From positions 1 to 64,000 of the forward strand of contig CALKXJ010000010.1 in the NCBI GenBank assembly GCA_938003835.1: a stretch of DNA of 64,000 nt, given 5' to 3'. The notes below the pieces were generated by a model. The model did not search any database. It was not told where the DNA came from and worked only from the letters and a program-made list of their open reading frames with translations. Below, one piece after another: positions 1-9,920 of this stretch. This stretch comes from an uncultured Bryobacteraceae bacterium (GTDB taxonomy: Bacteria > Acidobacteriota > Terriglobia > Bryobacterales > Bryobacteraceae). The stretch's first letter is position 1. The number at the start of each line of letters is the position of its first letter. The position numbers were made by a program, and so were the translations under genes.

Positions 1-17
1 TAAAGGCGGGCGGGAAA

Positions 18-140
18 ATGATTCTATGTCCGCATTGTGCGGAGCACAACGGCATTACGCCAGCCACTCTGCGCCCAGGCGCGAGCATTGGGCCCATTGG
101 CGAAGTGATTCTCGCGGCCGATAAAATTCTCGATTACTAG
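18..140 (+). CDS. short ORF with a CPHC motif, unknown
   Basis: This is a 40-codon ATG ORF preceded by a purine-rich stretch (GGCGGGCGGG). The product has a single CPHC pair near its N-terminus, so a half zinc-ribbon is possible, but no second Cys pair is present. It lies just upstream of the broken VapE gene and could be a small accessory phage/plasmid gene or chance. I do not recognise it. Confidence 0.2.
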   Translation: MILCPHCAEHNGITPATLRPGASIGPIGEVILAADKILDY

Positions 141-202
141 CAGCGGACGGGTAGAGAAAACGGAGCAATTCTAGAAAGCGTGCCGCCGTTTGCGCGGAGG
201 CG

Positions 203-1166
203 CTCAGCAGGGAATGGTTGCACCACCAGGGCATCTTCGTACCGGTCGACGTGACGGGCCAAGCCATCGAAACCGTTGCTTGGGAGCGCCCCTTCCATCC
301 CCTGCGGACCTATCTCAAAGAACTCACCTGGGACGGCACGTCGCCCCTGGAATCGTGGCTCTCGGAATAGCTCGGCGTCGATCCTTCGCCCTATGCGGCG
401 GCGGTCGGCTCGCCGGCTGATCTCGGCCGTGGCGCGCGGCTTCGAGCCCGGCTGGAAGGCAGACTGCTGCCCGATCCTCGAAGGCGAACAGGGTATCCGC
501 AAGTCGACCGCCCTGCGCATCCTGGCCGAGCCGTGGTTCACGGATGAAATTGCGGATCTCGGATCGAAGGACACCGCCCTGCAAACCCGGGGCGTGTGGG
601 TCATTGAGATCGCCGAGTTGGATTCGATGTCGCGGTCCGAGATTGGCCGGATCAAGGCGTTTATGAGCCGGGCGATCGACCGCTTCCGGCCGCCGTACGG
701 CAAACGCCTGATCACATCTCCGCGCCAGTGCGTCTTCGCCGGCAGCGTGAATCATGGCACGTACCTGCGGGATGAAACAGGCGGGCGCCGTCTCTGGCCG
801 GTCGAATGCAAGGCCGCGGTGATTGACACGGATGGGCTCGCCGTCATCCTGGATCAGCTTTGGGCCGAGGCGACGTACCTCTACTTCCAAGGCAGGCCGT
901 GGTGGCTCGATTCGGTACAGCGCAACCGCGAGGCGGCCGAAGAACAGGCCGAACGCTACGAGGGCGATCCGTGGGAGGAATCGATCCTCAAGTGGGTCGA
1001 GGGCCGGGAGCCAAAGATCCTCGCGCAGTGCATCGAGAAGAGGACCGAGATGTGTACGCAGATAGATCGCAACTGCCTGGCAAGGTGCCTGAGAGCGAAC
1101 GGATGGAAGCAGTACAAGGTCAGAGAAGCTGAGCGCCGTGAATGGAGGTATCGGCGCTTGTGGTAG
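203..1166 (+). pseudogene. VapE-type virulence-associated P-loop protein (phage/plasmid primase-helicase region), broken
   Basis: The C-terminal part reads from about 420 to 1166 and has the family's Walker A variant (EGEQGIRKST), a Walker B-like VIEIAELD and the VNHGTYLRDETGGRRLWPV block. The conserved segment upstream (HPLRTYLKELTWDGTSPLE) lies in another frame, is stopped by TAG at 368-370, and needs a further frameshift near 400 to join the P-loop part. VapE proteins occur in prophages and integrative elements next to replication and integration genes, and none of those is intact here. I read it as the remnant of an integrated element. The family call is from motifs only. Confidence 0.8.
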
Positions 1167-1190
1167 GTAGGTCCACGTCATGGCCTACCA

Positions 1191-2665
1191 GGCTGTGTCT
1201 AAAATGGCGATAAAATATTTGCGCATGAAAATGTCTCGCTTTATCATGGGGCATGGCCATGGGAGCACACCGCCACCGGCAGCGGCTGGGAGCGCTGTTC
1301 TACCACACCGAGCTGGTCTAGGCGCCGGGACACCCCTTGTACCGCAAGCTGAACGTGGTTCTCCGGGCGGCCGGCTTGGACGAGTTCTGCGAGCGCGACT
1401 GCCAGCGCTTCTAAGCCGAGCGGCGGAGGCGGCCGTCGCCGCCGGGCGTCTACTCCCGGCTGATGGTGGTGGGCTCTTTGCAGGGGCTCGAAAGCAAGCA
1501 AGCCATCGCCTGGCGGGCGGCCGACTCGTTGAGCGTGCGCGAGTTTCTCGGCTACGGGCTCGATGAGGCCGCGCCGCGCCACGTGACCGTGTCGCGCACC
1601 GGGCGGCTGATCGACAGTGGCACGCACCAGCGGGTCTTCGCCTGGGTGCCGGCGCAGCTGGCGCGGGCGGGGCTCATCCAGGGCAAGACGATCAGGGTGG
1701 ATGCCACCACGCTGGAGGCCAACGCCGCGATGCGCTCAATCGTGCGGCGGGACGCGGGCGAAAGCTACCGGGAGTATCTGGAGCGCCTGGCAGCCGGCGC
1801 GGGCCTGGAGGCGGCCGATCCGGCGGTCCTGCGGCGGATGGACGGCAAGCGGGCCAAGCAGCTCGCCAATGCCGAATGGGTGAGCGCGCACGAGGCGGAG
1901 GCCACGCGTCTCAGGGACGGCCGCACGGGGCTGGCTTACAAGGTCGAAGAGGCGGTGGACATGAGGAGCGGGGCGATCCTGGCGGTGACTGCTCACGGGG
2001 GAGCGGCGGCGGACACAGAAACGATTCCCCGGACGGTGGCTGCGGCCGGCGAGCAGGTGGCGGAGCTGATTCTGGTAGTGACCGCGGACGGCCAAGCGTT
2101 GGGTGCATCCGGAAGGGGTGAGCGAAGTGGTAGCTGACAAGGGCTATCCCAGCAACGAGGTGTTGCGCGCGCTGGAGGAGATGGGCGTACGGAGCTACAT
2201 TGGCGAGCCGGAGCGGGGAGGGCGCTGGTGGGAGAGGCGGGCAGCAAGGCAGCGGGCGATCTACGCCAACCGGCGGCGGATCCGTGGGGTGCGGGGCAAG
2301 CGGTTCGAGGCGGCGCGAGGCGAGAAGATCGAGCGCAATTTCGCCCATCAGTTCGCCAGCGGGGGACTCAGGCGCTTGACGGTGCGCGGCCGCCCGAACG
2401 TGCACAAGAAGGTCCTCTTGCAAGCGATGGCCTGCAATCTGGCGCTGCTGGTGCGGGCGCTCTATGGGGCGGGCAAGCCGAAGGCGGCTGCCGAGCGGGC
2501 CGCCGAACTCTTTTGGCTGCTTTTGGGGCTGCTGATGAGGCTCCTGCGGGGCTAAGCTGCTCCTCAAGGTCGAATCCACACTCGAGAAACCCTCCAGAGC
2601 CAGTAACCGGTGGCGTTTGCTCAAAGGTTCGCTCGTGGAAAACCGGCCTATTTTAGACACGGCCT
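1191..2665 (+). mobile_element. IS1182-family insertion sequence, decayed
   Basis: The element is bounded by imperfect inverted repeats. The left end reads GGCTGTGTCTAAAATGG at 1191-1207. The right end, read on the minus strand, begins GGCCGTGTCTAAAATAGG near 2664. The single transposase gene inside is broken three times. No convincing target-site duplication is visible in the flanks. The left end lies about 25 bases beyond the VapE remnant, so the element probably landed in an already decaying mobile region. Confidence 0.8.
1259..2555 (+). pseudogene. IS1182-family transposase, broken by two stops and a frameshift
   Basis: One frame starting at ATG 1259 gives GAHRHRQRLGALFYHTELV, then TAG at 1319. 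It continues through PLYRKLNVVLRAAGLDEF to TAA at 1412, then stays open through GIAWR-type and ISRTRRLID-type family motifs and VDATTLEANAAMRSIVRRD. Near 2100 the frame must shift by one to continue with EVVADKGYPSNEVL and the YANRRRIRG and FAHQF blocks to the end at 2555. These blocks are characteristic of IS1182-type DDE transposases. With three lesions the protein cannot be made. Confidence 0.85.
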
Positions 2666-2767
2666 GTTAAGCCTTGGGGATCAGTCGGAGTGCGCGGAAA
2701 CGACTCTTGCGTCGGCACCGAACGCGAGCGCCACAAGTAGTAGTAGCCGGTCAAGTCTTCCAAAAGC

Positions 2768-3988
2768 TCAGAGTGAGAAATACCCGAACAAAGTTAGGAA
2801 CCCAATGCTACAGCCCACGGCGGCTGTCACCATCGTCTTGGGCCGCCATTCTCGCATCGGCTGCGCCGCTAACATCAGGTACGGAAGTGACATCGCTGTA
2901 TACCGACTGGAATACTGACGGGCGGCGAATATCGGCGATACGGCAAGACACAACAACCCGGCGTTAATCGTTACCCGCTTCAAGTCTTTCCGGTCGTCCC
3001 AAGTCAGCTTGAGTAGCAGTGCCGAAAACACGATGCCACAACTGAGGAACAACGATCCGCAGAAATTGCCGAACGCGGGCATAGTGGACGCAGGCAGGTA
3101 TCGTTCTACCACGGAGCGAACCGGATAAAGAACGAACGCCTGCGTCAGCGCGTTCCCGATAGCAGTCAATACCACCAGCCCCATCAGGATCTTCGCAGGC
3201 AACCTTATTGATCGAGGTGCCAGCAGCATGAAGCAGATGCCGGTATAGCCGAGAGAGATGATACCGTTGGTCACTGAAAGCCCCTGTTGCACAGCCTGGT
3301 GAGAAGGCGGTACCAGACCCTTCCAGATTATGAAGAGTGGTAGCGCGAAGGCCGCCGTAACAACAGCAAAAACCAATGCCGATGTGCGGAGCCTGGGCTC
3401 CAGGAGGGCCAGCAGCACTGGTACGCCAGCTAGTAATAAGTAGGGTTGCCGCCCCCACACCGCAATTCCCAGCGAGATTCCGCTAGCGAGAAACCACCCC
3501 AGTGCGGAGCGGCTGAGTTCCAGCGCTCGCAACCCTTTCATCTGTAGGTAGAGGCTCAGTGTGACGAACACCATCGCCGGCATCTCCGAAAGTGCCATTC
3601 CGGCGATTACCCACGTCATCGGCACTACAAGCGCGGAGCAACTGGCGACGCCGTAGTCGGCACATTTTTGCTGTTTCAGCCATGCTGCCACCATCCCCGC
3701 AACGGCTACAAGCAGGAATACGTTGACAAAGCGCATCCTCACCGGCTGCAATTTCGTCACTGGTTCAAAGATGACGTGGATAAAAGCGTAGAGCGGTCCC
3801 ACTGTTCCCGTAAGCGAGTTCAGGAAAGCTGTGGTCGGCCCATACCGATGAAGCAGCGGGACATAATTCGCGAAGTAGGGCTCGTCCTACAAGAATCGAT
3901 CTGGCGATTTCGCTACAAGCATCACAAGCACAAGGAATGCAACGAGCAGAAACCCGCCTGTCGCACGCATTGCGAACCGATTCGACAT
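2768..3988 (-). pseudogene. GT-C (GT39-like) polytopic membrane glycosyltransferase split by one amber codon
   Basis: The downstream part is a polytopic membrane protein with about nine hydrophobic segments. The upstream part, starting at ATG 3988, encodes the first membrane segment (GGFLLVAFLVLVMLVAKS). The two are in the same frame and are separated only by a TAG at 3887-3889. Straight after it comes DEPYFANYVPLLHRYGPT, which resembles the catalytic Asp-Glu loop that follows TM1 in GT-C transferases. The DNA is visibly less G+C-rich than its neighbours, and the gene sits between two IS elements, so acquisition by transfer is likely. Acceptor and donor are unknown. Confidence 0.65.
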
Positions 3989-4128
3989 GCAGTTCAGTTT
4001 AGCAGTTAACGCCGCTCCCAATGTGTACCGCCCCCGATTTCGTGGACAGTTTTTTGAATCATCGTCATCCCTCCGTGCCAACATCAATGAGACACTTCTC
4101 GGCCCATTAATTACTGAGCAGGGCGAGA

Positions 4129-4656
4129 ATGGATTTCAGTGTGAGTCTCAAGAACAAACCTCTTCCCGCTCCAGCGGGTTTGCCCGCCGCGGAGCGGAGT
4201 GAGCCCGAGCGTAGCGAGGGCGAGCGCAGCGCAGCGGCGGGCAAACCCGCCGCCGAGTTGCGCGCCCTCCCCCGTCCCGATCCCGAGGTCGTCGCCAAAC
4301 CCCGGCGCCGTTCCTTCACCGCCGAATACAAGCTCCGCATCCTCCAGGAGGCCGACAACGCCCGCTTTTCCGGCACCATCGGCGCCTTCCTCCGCCGCGA
4401 GGGTCTGTACTCGTCCCACTTGGTCACCTGGCGGCGCGAACGTGAGGGCGGCACGCTCGAGGCCCTCACCCCCCTCAAGCGCGGCCCCAAGTCCAAGCAC
4501 CATCCCCTCGATGCGGAACTCCAGAAGCTCCGCCGCGAGAACGAGCGCCTCACCGAGCGGCTCCGCAAGGCCGAAATCATCATCGAGGTTCCAAAAAAAG
4601 TGGCTGCCCTGTTGGGCCGCCCGCTGCCGGAACCGGACCCGGAGGAGAACTCCTGA
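4129..4656 (+). CDS. IS3-family OrfA (helix-turn-helix, leucine-zipper protein)
   Basis: The product is 175 residues. After an unusual N-terminal stretch, residues about 60-110 carry the IS3/IS911 OrfA helix-turn-helix (RRRSFTAEYKLRILQEAD...). A heptad-like coiled coil follows (LDAELQKLRRENERLTERL). OrfA binds the IS ends and, fused to OrfB by -1 frameshifting, makes the active transposase. Its stop overlaps the start of orfB (TGATG). The first 60 residues, rich in Ala, Glu, Arg and Ser, come from a DNA hairpin and are not typical of the family. Confidence 0.8.
   Translation: MDFSVSLKNKPLPAPAGLPAAERSEPERSEGERSAAAGKPAAELRALPRPDPEVVAKPRRRSFTAEYKLRILQEADNARFSGTIGAFLRREGLYSSHLVTWRREREGGTLEALTPLKRGPKSKHHPLDAELQKLRRENERLTERLRKAEIIIEVPKKVAALLGRPLPEPDPEENS
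4174..4250. repeat. 77-bp hairpin with perfect 17-bp arms inside orfA
   Basis: GCGGGTTTGCCCGCCGC at 4174-4190 is the exact reverse complement of 4234-4250, with a 43-base loop. The loop itself is built of short GAGCG/GAGCC-like units. It is translated in frame as an Ala/Glu/Arg/Ser-rich insert in OrfA. The design resembles REP-type hairpins inserted into coding DNA, but no second copy was noticed in this window. Confidence 0.7.
4593..4599 (+). promoter_or_regulatory. programmed -1 frameshift site (A7) of IS3 orfA-orfB
   Basis: A run of seven A is phased as A AAA AAA in the orfA frame. A -1 slip here enters the orfB frame, which is open with no stop through to the orfB start at 4656. This would give an OrfAB fusion. 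Slippery A-runs at this place are well known in IS3-family elements. Confidence 0.65.
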
Positions 4657-5659
4657 TGCCCGCCGTCGCCGGACTCGCCGCCACCACCGGCGTCCGCCCC
4701 GCCTGCCAGGCCCTGAACGTGCCCCCGGCTTCCTTCCATCGCTGGCGCCAACGGGCCGCCGGCCAACCCTCGCGCGCGCCCCGCCCCCGCCAGGCCCGTG
4801 CCCTCACCGCCGCCGAGCAAACCATCGTCCTCGGCCACCTGCACAGCGAACGGTTTCAGAACCACGCGCCCGCCGCCGTCTATGCCACCCTGCTCGACGA
4901 GGGCCACTATCATTGCTCGATCCGCACCATGTACCGGCTGCTCAAACAGCGCGGCGAATCGCGCGAGCGCCGCGACCAGCTCACCCATCCGCCCTATCAG
5001 AAGCCCGAACTGCTCGCCACCGGCCCCAATCAGGTCTGGAGTTGGGACATCACCAAGCTGCTCGGGCCCACCAAGTGGACCTACTATTAGTCTACGTGAT
5101 CCTCGACGTGTTCAGCCGCTACGTCGTCGGCTGGATGGTGGCGCCGCGCGAAAGCGCCGAACTGGCCAAACGCCTGATCGAGGACGCCTGCGTCAAACAG
5201 AACATCCAGCCCGGCCAACTCACGGCCCACGCCGACCGCGGCTCGGCGATGACCTCGAAGCCTGTCGCCTTTCTACTGGCCGATCTGGGCGTGACCAAAT
5301 CGCACAGCCGGCCCTACGTCTCCGACGACAACCCGTATTCAGAAAGCCAGTTCCGGACCATGAAATACCGCCCGGAATTCCCGGACCGCTTCGGCTCGAT
5401 CCAGGATTCGCGAGCCTTCGGACACCACTTCTTCCCCTGGTACAACGACGATCACCGCCATTCGGCCCTCGGCCTGATGACCCCCGCCATGGTGCACTAC
5501 AACCTGGCCCCGCAGGTCCGTGAACAACGCCAGCGCATCCTCGATGCCGCCTACCTGGCCCACCCCGAACGATTCGTCCGCCACCCGCCCCAAGCGCCCC
5601 CACTGCAACAGGAGGTCTGGATCAACAAGCCGGCACAGTCAGAGAAAGAAAGTCACTAA
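4656..5659 (+). pseudogene. IS3-family OrfB DDE transposase with one frameshift
   Basis: The integrase core is readable. The first Asp is in WSWDITKLLG, the second in HADRGSAM, and the Glu in NPYSESQFRTMKYRP. After KWTYY the frame hits TAG at about 5088-5090, while the continuation VYVILDVFSRYVVGW lies in the next frame. One missing base (the family normally has an extra Tyr/Leu here) explains it. The rest, to 5659, is intact and includes the C-terminal WYNDDHRHSALG block. Confidence 0.8.
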
Positions 5660-5677
5660 ACTCCATGGCTTGGTGTC

Positions 5678-6588
5678 TCAAAGTTGTTGACACGCGCCGC
5701 ATGCGGCAGGCTCGAGGGCAAGCAGGGCCTCGTGGGCCTGCCGCGGGTATTGGAACTGGAGCCATTCGACCAGCCACTGCTCGTTGTAGCACTGGCGGAA
5801 TTCTGCGAGCGCTGCGGCGAGCTCCTCCAGGCTTTCGAAGTGCCGCACCCAGAGAAGCTGCTCCTTGAGAGTGCGGAAGAAGCGTTCGATGCAGCCGTTG
5901 CCTTCGGGTTCGCGCACGAAGGCCGGTGAAGACTCCAGGCCGAGAAAGCGGATCTCGCGCTGAAAGTCGTCGCTCATGAACTGCGAGCCGTGATCATGGC
6001 GCAGCTTGACGCCCAGGGCGATGCCCTCGCTGAAGCCGCCGAATTGTTCGCGCACGGCCTGGCGCACCGGCTCCAGCGCCTCGAACCGCGTGCCGCGTTT
6101 GGCCACATGGATGCCCAGGCAGAAGGCCGAGCAGTGGTCGATCCTGGCGAAAATCGGAACTTGTCCATCCCGGAGAGTGAAGCCGGCCGTGGCGTCGATG
6201 CCCCACATCTGGTTGGGCCGCTCGGCCACGATCGTTCCTTCATGCCGTTTCGGCTCGACCGGCTGCGGCTGCCGCTGCGGCGCCAGCAGTTGGTGTTGGC
6301 GCATCAGGCGCAGCACGCGCCGCAAAGACGTCCGCACGCCGGCAACGCGCAACCGCGCCCACACCTTGCGGTGGCCCTCGCCGCGGAAGGGCGATGTCTG
6401 GATCGTACGGCGAATCTCCCCCGTTGAGCTGCTCATCGGTGTAGTGCGTCTTCGGACCTCGCCTGGCGGGCAGGCGAGGCATGCAAGCGGCGCCGCTGGT
6501 AGAACGTCGACCGCGGCAGGCCCCACGCCTTGAGCACCCGAGCCCGCCCGTAACAACGTCCCGTGGAGATCGACCGGGCACGGCTCAT
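5678..6588 (-). pseudogene. IS3-family OrfB (element B), two frameshifts near the N-terminus
   Basis: The start is ATG 6588, overlapping the orfA stop (ATGA). The N-terminal WGLPRSTFYQRRR helix-turn-helix, the following ARRGPKTHYTDEQL and the IRRTIQTSPFRGEGHRKVW block lie in three different frames between about 6430 and 6500. From there the DDE core is open: WGIDATAGF, LRHDHGSQF and NGCIERFFRTLKEQLLW carry the D, D and E. The C-terminus runs to 5678. Confidence 0.75.
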
Positions 6589-6973
6589 CGTTTCGACCTC
6601 CACCGCAGAAAAGGCTTCTCGTCTTCCGTGCGCCGGATGCGCTCCCGCAACAGCTCGTTCTCCATCGCGAGTTCGGCGATCACCGACTTCATCCGGCGGC
6701 CCTGCTCGTCGACCAGATCCTCCTGCCGGATCTTCAGCCCTTCTTCGCCGGCCGCCAGGAAGGCCTCGCGCCACTCCGACAGGGTCGCTGCTGTGACGCC
6801 GTACTTGCGCCTCGTGGACTCCAGACCGGCGCCGCGGAGCAGTTCCAGAACCACGCTCATCTTGCGTTTGGCCGACCAGCGGCCCTTACCGCCGCGGCGG
6901 ACTCCGGCCCCGCTTCAGTCGCCCTCCGGGCTCCTTGCGCGGGCCCGGAATCCGCGTGTTTCGTGTTGGACAT
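6585..6973 (-). pseudogene. IS3-family OrfA (element B), frameshifted near its start
   Basis: The natural start is ATG 6973 with AAGGAG seven bases upstream. The first 25-30 codons (SNTKHADSGPAQGARR...) run in a different frame from the conserved KGRWSAKRKMSVVLELLRG and VTAATLSEWREAFLAAGEEGLK helix-turn-helix. A one-base change near 6890, in GCGGCGGTAAGGG, joins them. From 6860 onward the frame is open to 6585. Confidence 0.7.
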
Positions 6974-7020
6974 ACTGACACTCCTTATCGCAAATCAGTG
7001 TCCAATGAAATCGTGGGGCG

Positions 7021-7397
7021 GGGGAGCAGGAAAGTTCGTCGAGCTTCGCGCGGAATTCATACTGGCGCGCGGTGCGCTCCTGTTGGCTGAGCCCGGCTGC
7101 ACGAACATCCCATTGGTAGAACCTTCGGAGGAGGATGTTAAGCCGAAACCCGCATTCCAGCTCGTCGAGGATGAAAATTGGAAGAAGATCGACTCTTCAC
7201 TGTCGTTCCTTGTGCCATCGCCGACAGGGCGGATCGGACGAATCTTCGCCACGATCGAGGGACGTTTTGACTGGGCGTTTCAGCTTCGCCGCGGACGACG
7301 TGTACGTGTCGCGCAGCGTTATGGCCATGCAGCGCTTTTCGACTCCCGGCTCGTTATACATAGGGTCTCGACCGTCGAGTTGGTGCCACCGCATTGA
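7021..7397 (+). pseudogene. 3' remnant of an unknown gene, truncated by IS element B
   Basis: An open frame without its own start runs directly out of the IS end. The last residues (RIFATIEGRFDW... then RYGHAALFDSRLVIHRVS) look like the C-terminus of a real protein with a beta-strand plus YGH-containing block. I recall this kind of ending in small acidobacterial proteins of unknown function, but I cannot name a family. The 5' part was probably removed by the insertion. Confidence 0.4.
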
Positions 7398-8191
7398 GCA
7401 GGAGTCTGCGACGGGTGCATGATTTGAGCAAGGCCACGTAAAATCAATTACTTGGCGTGTTTCTCCGCGCCGCAAAACTCCCTTGGTTTGACTTGAGGAG
7501 CCAAACCTTTTTTCAGCACCTTCCCCAGCCCGTCCGTTAAAGCCTCTCTCCGTCCGTAACTGCGCAACTGGCCGTGTTTTCGGCACTTCCCCGTCTCTGG
7601 TTTGCGTTCCCTGTCCGGCTTGCCACGCCGATCTGCGCCCCTGCAAGGTTCACCGGAGGCACTTTTCTCCCCGTCTCCGGGCCTATCCAGGAATTGGTTA
7701 ACAGCTTCGCGAGGGTTGTCCAACCCCAAGCCGGACGTTCCGAAACCGGGCGGCGAATATACTTAACAGACACGGCAACACGCCGCGTCGATCCCTTCCA
7801 CCAGACGGCGTTTCGACCGCCAAGCGGAGATCGTCGTGGGTAGTCATTTTTGAACCGCGCAGCGTGCCTTCCGGCTGCGCGGGCAAGGAGACCGCTCATG
7901 CGCGAACGCGACGCCGCGGTCGATCTGGCCATCCTTGAGGTCGCCGCTATCCTTGGCGACCCGCCTGCTCTGGCTCTCCCAAGTTTCGCGACGGCCCAAC
8001 CGCTGTCGCACAGGGCGACGTTTGGAACGGGCAGGCAAAGGCGCACTCATACATGGCCGGCCGTCTCCAGCGCGTACAGGCCATTGTACGCACCAGAAAC
8101 AATCTTGGGCGCCCTTGGTCGCAATAACTCAGGAGATACAACGGCTTAGCAATGGAATGCGAGTGGTCGGCCGCATGCACAAATCTCCCAT
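7398..8191. other. no supportable gene (about 0.8 kb)
   Basis: Open frames exist on both strands, but none has a ribosome-binding site, recognisable motif or family-like composition. The stretch sits between IS debris and the two-component operon and is probably decayed sequence. Confidence 0.5.
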
Positions 8192-8527
8192 ATGCAACGC
8201 ACCGCGATCCTTCGAATCGCGCTTGCTGCGGGGATCTCCTTCCTCCTGCCGGCGCTGAGCCTCCATGCGGAGCCCGGTATTTCCGGACACCTTGTCCCCG
8301 GACCGGCTTGGGCCACCCGTCCACACCTCGTAGACGGATCGGCAATGACCAGCCGTCCCGTTGCGTCGGTCCCGACTGACACTCGCCTCCTTTTTGGCGG
8401 CGGAGGGGTGAACTGTTGGTTCCGGCCCAGGGTGGGGCTGCGGGTAGAAGCGCGAGACAGTGTGTTTACCGAGTTTGGCGGGAGGCGGCACTGGTGGACG
8501 GCGCGGCTCGGGCTCGTTATTCGGTGA
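8192..8527 (+). CDS. short exported protein with a beta-barrel-like C-terminus, possibly internally deleted
   Basis: The 111-residue product has a clear signal peptide (LRIALAAGISFLLPALSLHA, cut near residue 26). It ends in two amphipathic strands (GVNCWFRPRVGLRVEARD and RRHWWTARLGLVI) typical of the last strands of small outer-membrane barrels. It is far shorter than such proteins and the middle is low in structure, so an internal deletion of a longer barrel gene is likely. Its stop overlaps the convergent regulator gene by 11 bases. Confidence 0.45.
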   Translation: MQRTAILRIALAAGISFLLPALSLHAEPGISGHLVPGPAWATRPHLVDGSAMTSRPVASVPTDTRLLFGGGGVNCWFRPRVGLRVEARDSVFTEFGGRRHWWTARLGLVIR

Positions 8528-9920
8528 CGGGGTCATCATCCGGAGGAAGCGACGCCACATCGCCCAGCGAGAATTCCCGCATCTTTTTGTACAGCAGACG
8601 GCGGGAGATCCCAAGTTGGCGGGCCGCTTCAGACTTGTTCTGTCCGCACCGATCAAGCGCGCGGCCGATCAGAATCTTTTCCAGTTCAGCGACTGCTTCG
8701 TGAAAGGGGAGATCCAGGAACTGGGCTGAGCCCCGATTCACGGGCTCCGCCAGAAGCGGTCGCAGGTGATCGGCGGTGACGATGCGGCCCGTGATGAGGG
8801 CCGTTGCCTGCTGCACCATATTCTCCAATTCGCGCACGTTTCCTGGATAGTCGTACTGCTGGAGAAGGGTCATGGCATCCTCGGAAAACGTCGCTGCCGG
8901 GCCGCCCCTGGCTTGGCTATAGCGGGCCAGGAAGTGCTCCGCTAGCGAAGCAATATCGACTCGCCGTTCCCGCAGCGGCGGCAGCGGTATCATGATGACG
9001 TTGAGACGGTAGTAGAGGTCGCTCCTGAACTTACCATCGGCCACCGCGCTCTCCAGATCCCGATTGGTTGCGGCGATCACGCGCACATCGACGGAAAGCG
9101 TCTCTGCGCCCCCCACCCGTTCAAAGCTGCGTTCTTCCAGCACCCGCAGGAGCTTGGTCTGCATTTTGGCGGAGATGTCGCCGATCTCATCGAGAAAGAT
9201 CGTCCCGCGGTGAGCCAGTTCAAAGCGGCCCTGCCGGCGGGCGGTTGCGCCGGTAAAGGCGCCGCGCTCATGGCCGAACAATTCCGACTCGAGCAGTGTC
9301 TCGCTCAGCGCCGCGCTGTTGACGGCGACGAACCGTTGTTTTGCGCGAGCGCTGTAGCGGTGAATCGCGCTGGCCACCAATTCCTTGCCCGTGCCCGATT
9401 CGCCGCGAATCAGCACAGTCGAATCGTTTTGCGCTGCGCGGCCGATGAGTTTGAAGACTTCCAGCATGGGCTTGCTGTTGCCGATCATGCCGCCGACCGC
9501 TTCCACGGGCGGCACGGGGGCAAGCCGGGTGCGAGATTCCTGGTGGAGACGGGCGTAGGCCATGGCCCGGTCAGCGATCCGTTGGATATCGGCGAGGTCA
9601 CAGGGCTTGGTCAAAAAATCAAAGGCGCCGTACTTGCTGGCTTCGATGGCGGTATGGCTGCTGGCAAAGGCGGTGATCACGACAACGGGAGTATCGCGGT
9701 GCTCGGGCCGGGACCTCAACTTGCGAAGGAACTCGATGCCGTCCATACGCGGCATCTTCCAATCAGTAAAGACGAGCAGCGGGCACACGCGCTCGACCTG
9801 TTCGAGACCCTCCACTCCATCGGCGGCTTCCACCACGTCAAATCCGCGGCCTGCCAGGATTTCCGCCAGCGTGCGGCGAAGTCCGGCTTCATCCTCGACG
9901 ATCAGCACGGTGGCTTTCAT
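8517..9920 (-). CDS. NtrC-family sigma-54-dependent response regulator
   Basis: The product has 467 residues in three domains. Residues 1-120 are a receiver with phospho-acceptor Asp53 (LLVFTDWKMPRMDG) and Lys in FLTKP. Residues about 145-380 are the AAA+ domain with Walker A GESGTGKE, the sigma-54-contacting GAFTGA loop at about 220-225 and Walker B FLDEIGD. The C-terminus is a Fis-type helix-turn-helix (KSEAARQLGISRRLLYKKM). Its start overlaps the stop of the kinase gene (ATGA), so the two are translated together and almost certainly form a pair. It should activate sigma-54 promoters, and a good one lies in front of this same operon. Confidence 0.95.
   Translation of the reverse strand: MKATVLIVEDEAGLRRTLAEILAGRGFDVVEAADGVEGLEQVERVCPLLVFTDWKMPRMDGIEFLRKLRSRPEHRDTPVVVITAFASSHTAIEASKYGAFDFLTKPCDLADIQRIADRAMAYARLHQESRTRLAPVPPVEAVGGMIGNSKPMLEVFKLIGRAAQNDSTVLIRGESGTGKELVASAIHRYSARAKQRFVAVNSAALSETLLESELFGHERGAFTGATARRQGRFELAHRGTIFLDEIGDISAKMQTKLLRVLEERSFERVGGAETLSVDVRVIAATNRDLESAVADGKFRSDLYYRLNVIMIPLPPLRERRVDIASLAEHFLARYSQARGGPAATFSEDAMTLLQQYDYPGNVRELENMVQQATALITGRIVTADHLRPLLAEPVNRGSAQFLDLPFHEAVAELEKILIGRALDRCGQNKSEAARQLGISRRLLYKKMREFSLGDVASLPPDDDPVTE

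Larger units (their letters stand above)
4021..5664 (+). mobile_element. IS3-family element A, right end truncated
   Basis: The left end is near 4021 (start TGTACCGCCCCCGATTTC, then GTGGACAGTTTTTTG). The element has the classic orfA-orfB layout of IS3. At the right end only TGGAGTTTAGT (minus-strand reading, near 5664) matches the subterminal TGGACAGTTTTTT, and the outermost bases are missing. The next IS3-family element begins about ten bases on. That suggests element B inserted into or beside the right end of A and removed its terminus. Confidence 0.6.
5672..7015 (-). mobile_element. IS3-family element B, inverted relative to A, decayed
   Basis: The element lies on the minus strand. One end is near 5672 (TGGTGTCTCAAAGTTG). 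The other, read inward, begins around 7001-7015 (TGGACACTGATTTGCG). The ends are only roughly similar to each other. A second copy of this outer end occurs at 16937-17011, which helps place the boundary. Both reading frames inside are damaged, so the element is not autonomous. Confidence 0.65.
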
